From Sporosarcina sp. 6E9 (GTDB lineage: Bacteria; Bacillota; Bacilli; Bacillales_A; Planococcaceae), in the NCBI RefSeq assembly GCF_017921835.1, contig NZ_JAGEMN010000006.1, positions 62,001 through 126,000 on the forward strand: a DNA stretch of 64,000 nt, written 5' to 3'. Shown here one piece after another: positions 60,950 through 64,000 of the stretch. Made by a program: the position numbers and the translations under genes. Under the pieces are notes generated by a model that saw only the letters and a list, made by a program, of their open reading frames with translations, was not told the DNA's origin and did no database searches. The first letter of the stretch is position 1, and each line of letters opens with the position of its first letter.

Positions 60950-62846
60950 AGTTCACCTTATTCAACATCCGTAATCCATTTAATATGACAAGAATTGTAC
61001 TTCCTTCATGGCCAATCACACCTAGAGGAAGGTCAACAACTTGCATGAAGTTAGAAACGATCAACACTGCGATAACCGCAATTGAAAAGAACACATTTTG
61101 TTTTACGATACGTTGCATTTTTCGAGATAATTTAATGGCGTACGAAATATTTGTAAGGTCATTTTGCATGAGTACAATATCCGCCGTTTCTAGTGCGACA
61201 TCGGTGCCATCACCCATCGCAATACCCGAAGTGGCTGTAGCCAGTGCGGGCGCATCATTTATCCCGTCGCCTACCATTGCAACGGCTTTGTATTCTTTAA
61301 TAAGTTCTTTTAACTTTTCAACTTTCATTTCCGGCAAACATTCGGCGACATAGCGATCAATTTGAACTTCACCTGTTATTGCAGCCGCTGTTTTTTCATT
61401 ATCGCCGGTTAGCATAATTGTTTGTATACCGGCTTTTTTTAATTCATGAATTGCTTGAATGGCTTCTTTTCGTAAAGTGTCCTTTGAAGCAATTGCAGCG
61501 ACAATACCTTGATCATCTTTTAAGAAAACGACAGTCTTGCCACCATCAGATAAATTCATAGCGATTCCGTCGTTAAATTCCTCCGCAAGCTTCTTACCAA
61601 CAAATCGAGGGTTGCCAACCAGAAACTCTTGATCTTGATAGATTGCACGAAGGCCATGCCCAGGTAAATCCTCAGTTTGAACGCCTTGTAAAGGAGTCAA
61701 CTTCTTTTCTGCAGCAAAGTTTGTAATTGCGACGGCAAGTGGATGATTGGATTGTGATTCGATGCCAGCTATGAGGGCAAGCGTTTCATCACTATCTTCA
61801 CCTTCACGTACAATGAAATCAGTTACAACTGGAAAACCTGTCGTTAACGTCCCTGTTTTATCGAAAGCAATTGCTTTAACCGAACTCAGAAGTTCGAGAT
61901 GGATTCCCCCTTTAAATAAAACCCCTCGTCGAGCGCCGTTCGAAACAGCGGCTAGTGTCGCCGGCATGATGGATGCCACAAGCGCGCAAGGAGACGCGAC
62001 AACAAGCAGAACAATGGCACGGTAGAAGGTTGTCGTCCAATCCCAGCCGAAAACAAAGTGGGGAAGAAACATCATGATGAAAACTGAGATCAGGACAATT
62101 TTTACATAAGTCCCTTCAAATCTTTCGATAAATTGTTGGGAAGGAGATTTTTCACTCTGTGCACTTTGAACGAGCGTGATGATTTTCTGGAAAAGCGTTT
62201 CAGAACTCAGCTTAGTCATTTCCATTTGAATCGCGCCGCTTAAATTCACTGTACCCGCAAATAAATCGTCTCCAATAGCTTTCGTAACGGGCATCGACTC
62301 TCCATTTATCGCGGACATGTCAATAGACGTCGTTCCTCTTGTTACTTTGCCGTCAACAGGAATGCGTTCCCCGGGTTTTACTAGTAACAACGCACCTACC
62401 GCTAGGGAATCGGTAGATACTTTTACAGTCGTTCCATCCTCATTCAATAGCCAGGCTTCTTCGGGTTGCAGTTCCATCAGTGAGGAGATTTCTTTGTGAC
62501 TTTTATTGAGTGTATAGGTTTCCAACGCGCCGCTTAGCGCGAATATGAATATCAGTATTGCACCTTCCGCCCAGTATCCAATTAGAGCGGAGCCAATAGC
62601 GGCAAACACCATTAACATCTCAACATTTAACTCTTTATCTTTAATGGTCTCCTCGATGCCTTCCTTGGCTTTTGCATATCCACCTATTAAAAATGCGGCG
62701 ATATATAATGATACCGAAAGCGTTTCGGCATCATTTTTACCACTCAGCCACGCGGTTACTATTAGAAGACCAGATAGTATAGCGGCAACAAGTTCAATAT
62801 GTTCGAACCAATTCATTTTCCGTTGGTTTTCAACAGGGATATCCAT
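60948..62846 (-). CDS. heavy-metal transporting P1B-type ATPase (ZosA/CadA-like)
   Basis: A 632-residue P-type ATPase. TGES-type block AINGESMPVTKA; membrane metal motif SPCALV; phosphorylation site FDKTGTLT; HP motif SNHPLAV; hinge MVGDGINDAPALA. There is no N-terminal HMA domain with CxxC, only a short lead, as in Bacillus ZosA (637 aa), a zinc transporter induced by peroxide through PerR. Zinc, cadmium or cobalt is likely; copper is less so because the motif is SPC rather than CPC. An inverted repeat like a Fur-family operator lies about 37 nt upstream. Confidence 0.9.
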   Translation of the reverse strand: MDIPVENQRKMNWFEHIELVAAILSGLLIVTAWLSGKNDAETLSVSLYIAAFLIGGYAKAKEGIEETIKDKELNVEMLMVFAAIGSALIGYWAEGAILIFIFALSGALETYTLNKSHKEISSLMELQPEEAWLLNEDGTTVKVSTDSLAVGALLLVKPGERIPVDGKVTRGTTSIDMSAINGESMPVTKAIGDDLFAGTVNLSGAIQMEMTKLSSETLFQKIITLVQSAQSEKSPSQQFIERFEGTYVKIVLISVFIMMFLPHFVFGWDWTTTFYRAIVLLVVASPCALVASIMPATLAAVSNGARRGVLFKGGIHLELLSSVKAIAFDKTGTLTTGFPVVTDFIVREGEDSDETLALIAGIESQSNHPLAVAITNFAAEKKLTPLQGVQTEDLPGHGLRAIYQDQEFLVGNPRFVGKKLAEEFNDGIAMNLSDGGKTVVFLKDDQGIVAAIASKDTLRKEAIQAIHELKKAGIQTIMLTGDNEKTAAAITGEVQIDRYVAECLPEMKVEKLKELIKEYKAVAMVGDGINDAPALATATSGIAMGDGTDVALETADIVLMQNDLTNISYAIKLSRKMQRIVKQNVFFSIAVIAVLIVSNFMQVVDLPLGVIGHEGSTILVILNGLRMLNKVN

Positions 62847-62882
62847 GATAATCCTCCCCTTCGCGATAGTCTATATCAAGTG

Positions 62883-62899
62883 ATAATTATTCTAATTAT
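62883..62899 (-). promoter_or_regulatory. Fur-family-like operator upstream of the P-type ATPase
   Basis: ATAATTA and TAATTAT form a perfect inverted repeat with a 3-nt centre, within TGATAATTATTCTAATTATA. The left half TGATAAT equals a Fur half-site and the AT pattern resembles PerR boxes. It is 37 nt before the ATG. Confidence 0.4.
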
Positions 62900-63105
62900 A
62901 GCATATGAATATTGGAACGGTAAGGGGTATGCTTATAGGAAAATTCATATGAGATTATTCACTTACTCTGGATGAATTAGTTCTTTTGAATCAAATTCAA
63001 ATTAGATTAGTGTGAACATTGTCAATACAGAATTAATGTGTTAAGCTATATTTAATCAATCGAAAGGGAGGGCGTAGTGTTAGTGTAGACGAACTCAAAT
63101 CCAAG

Positions 63106-63255
63106 TTGAAGGAGGGGATTCGTAAGCGTCCTATGGTGTTAATCTTTCCCAACGGACAATACGATTTATGGAAGCTGATAGTGGAGAATCATTTAAAACG
63201 TAAAAGGCTTAGCTCATCTGAAAGTAAGAGATGGACTAAGCCTTTTTCTAATTGA
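63106..63255 (+). CDS. short open frame of unresolved start (doubtful)
   Basis: The plus-strand frame reads LKEGIRKRPMVLIFPNGQYD and then LWKLIVENHLKRKRL before its stop, which looks protein-like. The frame stays open upstream to 63037 (SVSVDELKSKLKEG), but no ATG/GTG follows the good ribosome site GGGAGGG at 63066-63072; GTG codons there are in another frame. TTG 63106 is only one choice. A frameshift or a decayed gene is possible. The end overlaps a terminator. Confidence 0.25.
   Translation: MKEGIRKRPMVLIFPNGQYDLWKLIVENHLKRKRLSSSESKRWTKPFSN
63202..63248. terminator. bidirectional terminator
   Basis: AAAAGGCTTAG..CATCT pairs with AGATG..CTAAGCCTTTT, followed by T residues. It lies at the end of the convergent OsmC gene. 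Confidence 0.85.
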
Positions 63256-63631
63256 TTTTATATGTTTTAACGATCTCAATCGATTCTGCTACTGATTGTG
63301 CCATTGAACAGTTTTTCATTGTCAAATCCATTACCCTCGGCATTTTTTCTTCCTTAATTTCAGTTCCCTCGAGAATGAAATGCAGATGAATTTTCTCAAC
63401 TCTATTTGCCTCGTCCGGATTTCTAACAACTTCCTTCACCTCAATATGAATATCAGTTGCAGGCATTCGCATTTTTTCAAGAACCTTTTTCATTACGCCA
63501 CCACTGCAAACTGCAATTGAAGATACCAAGAGTTGGTAAGGTCTGAATCCAAGTTCCTCATTTGGAGATATATCAAGTGTTCCAAATGATGTCTCGGTTT
63601 GAAAACCACTTTCGGTCATTTTGAAATTCAT
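63248..63631 (-). CDS. OsmC/Ohr family protein
   Basis: A 127-residue OsmC-like protein. The two redox Cys positions are visible in SSIAVCSGGVMKKVLEKM (about residue 42) and MKNCSMAQSV (about 107), and RPYQLLVSSI matches the family block before the first Cys. It belongs to the YhfA-like branch rather than Ohr proper. It probably reduces organic hydroperoxides or persulfides. GGGAGGG precedes the ATG. It is divergent from an MFS transporter gene. Confidence 0.88.
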   Translation of the reverse strand: MNFKMTESGFQTETSFGTLDISPNEELGFRPYQLLVSSIAVCSGGVMKKVLEKMRMPATDIHIEVKEVVRNPDEANRVEKIHLHFILEGTEIKEEKMPRVMDLTMKNCSMAQSVAESIEIVKTYKIN

Positions 63632-63698
63632 ATGTAATCCCTCCCCAATATGTTAGAATTATACACGATTTACTATTTCATTGGAACGGGTTGACTTT

Positions 63699-64000
63699 AT
63701 GAGTACATTTACAAAAATAGAACAAAGACGATTTCGAATTCTTGTTTTAATTGTTGCTATTTCAGGATTTTCACAAGGTATGCTCCTGCCATTAATTTCT
63801 GTTATCTTTGAAAAAGATGGTGTTTCGAGCGCATTAAATGGTTTGAACGCAACCGGTTTATATATTGGGACGCTGCTCGTGTCCCCCTTCATGGAAGCAC
63901 CCCTGAGAAGATTTGGCTTTAAACCAATTATTGTTGGGGGCGGCATGTTGGTATTCATTTCATTATTAATATTTCCATTGTGGAAAAGTATGGTGTTTTG
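63699..64000 (+). CDS. MFS transporter, N-terminal fragment
   Basis: The first 100 codons of a gene that leaves the window on the right. MSTFTKIEQRRFRILVLIVA opens helix 1, followed by GFSQGMLLPLISVIFEKDGV and NGLNATGLYIGTLLVSPFME. The loop APLRRFGFKPIIVGGG is the GxxxDRxGRR-type loop 2-3 in degenerate form. This is the major facilitator layout of small drug/metabolite exporters; the substrate is unknown. The ribosome site (ACGGGTTGA) is weak. Confidence 0.85.
   Translation, partial: MSTFTKIEQRRFRILVLIVAISGFSQGMLLPLISVIFEKDGVSSALNGLNATGLYIGTLLVSPFMEAPLRRFGFKPIIVGGGMLVFISLLIFPLWKSMVF

Overview
The window is a stretch of chromosome from a low-GC, endospore-forming member of the Firmicutes (Bacillales). 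The evidence is the gene content (prkA, yhbH and spoVR, a YjcZ-type sporulation peptide, a collagen-like exosporium-type protein, and a Mn(II)-oxidase operon of the kind found on spores), the strong AGGAGG-type ribosome sites, the frequent TTG/GTG starts and the many intrinsic terminators. A FemAB ligase, an ATP-grasp ligase resembling D-aspartate ligase and an Asp/Glu racemase lie side by side. This suggests an L-Lys-X-D-Asp or D-Glu peptidoglycan bridge, as in Planococcaceae such as Sporosarcina or Lysinibacillus. The genus is an inference, not a proof.

Layout. 1-6.1 kb: end of an S9 peptidase, a Ca2+/H+ antiporter, a DUF2975/Xre pair, DUF817, and a run of a SUKH-domain protein plus three unrecognised small proteins. 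6.1-16.5 kb: catalase, alpha/beta hydrolase, a decayed GyrI-like gene, a glutathionyl-hydroquinone reductase-type GST, two small membrane-anchored proteins, a 357-bp non-autonomous insertion element with 9-bp target duplications, an NCS1 permease, an RsbR-like STAS protein, an Sm-like coat-type protein, a zincin and a YjcZ peptide. 16.7-23.4 kb: methyltransferase, a tiny Cys-rich peptide, a 2-hydroxyacid dehydrogenase, then prkA, yhbH and spoVR. 23.5-29.8 kb: a cell-surface module. A NarL/LiaS-type two-component system is co-directional with a DUF5305 protein and a secreted protein, next to a DUF1102 secreted protein and a divergent SipW/archaeal-type signal peptidase. 30-32.3 kb: PadR/DUF2812 pair and a pseudouridine synthase.

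32.4-41 kb is the most distinctive region. A collagen-like spore-surface protein is divergent from a complete mnxABCDEFG operon (Sco1-like MnxC, small MnxE and MnxF, 1223-aa multicopper oxidase MnxG). An eighth gene overlaps the end of mnxG and is a paralogue of MnxD. A convergent Cys-rich Sm-like protein follows. Motifs fitting the late mother-cell SigK consensus (CATAnnnTA) lie ahead of mnxA and of several coat-type genes.

41-64 kb is mostly housekeeping and cell envelope: S66 carboxypeptidase, YitT protein, the interpeptide-bridge trio (45.4-48.5 kb), a DEAD-box helicase, methionine aminopeptidase, a TPP riboswitch controlling thiT, oligoendopeptidase F, RimJ/L acetyltransferase, carbonic anhydrase, aminopeptidase M29, an AGCS alanine symporter, YihY/BrkB, a heavy-metal P-type ATPase with a Fur-family-like operator, OsmC and the start of an MFS transporter. 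No rRNA, tRNA, CRISPR array, prophage or replication origin was seen. Starts were chosen by ribosome site where possible, so several differ from the longest open frame.
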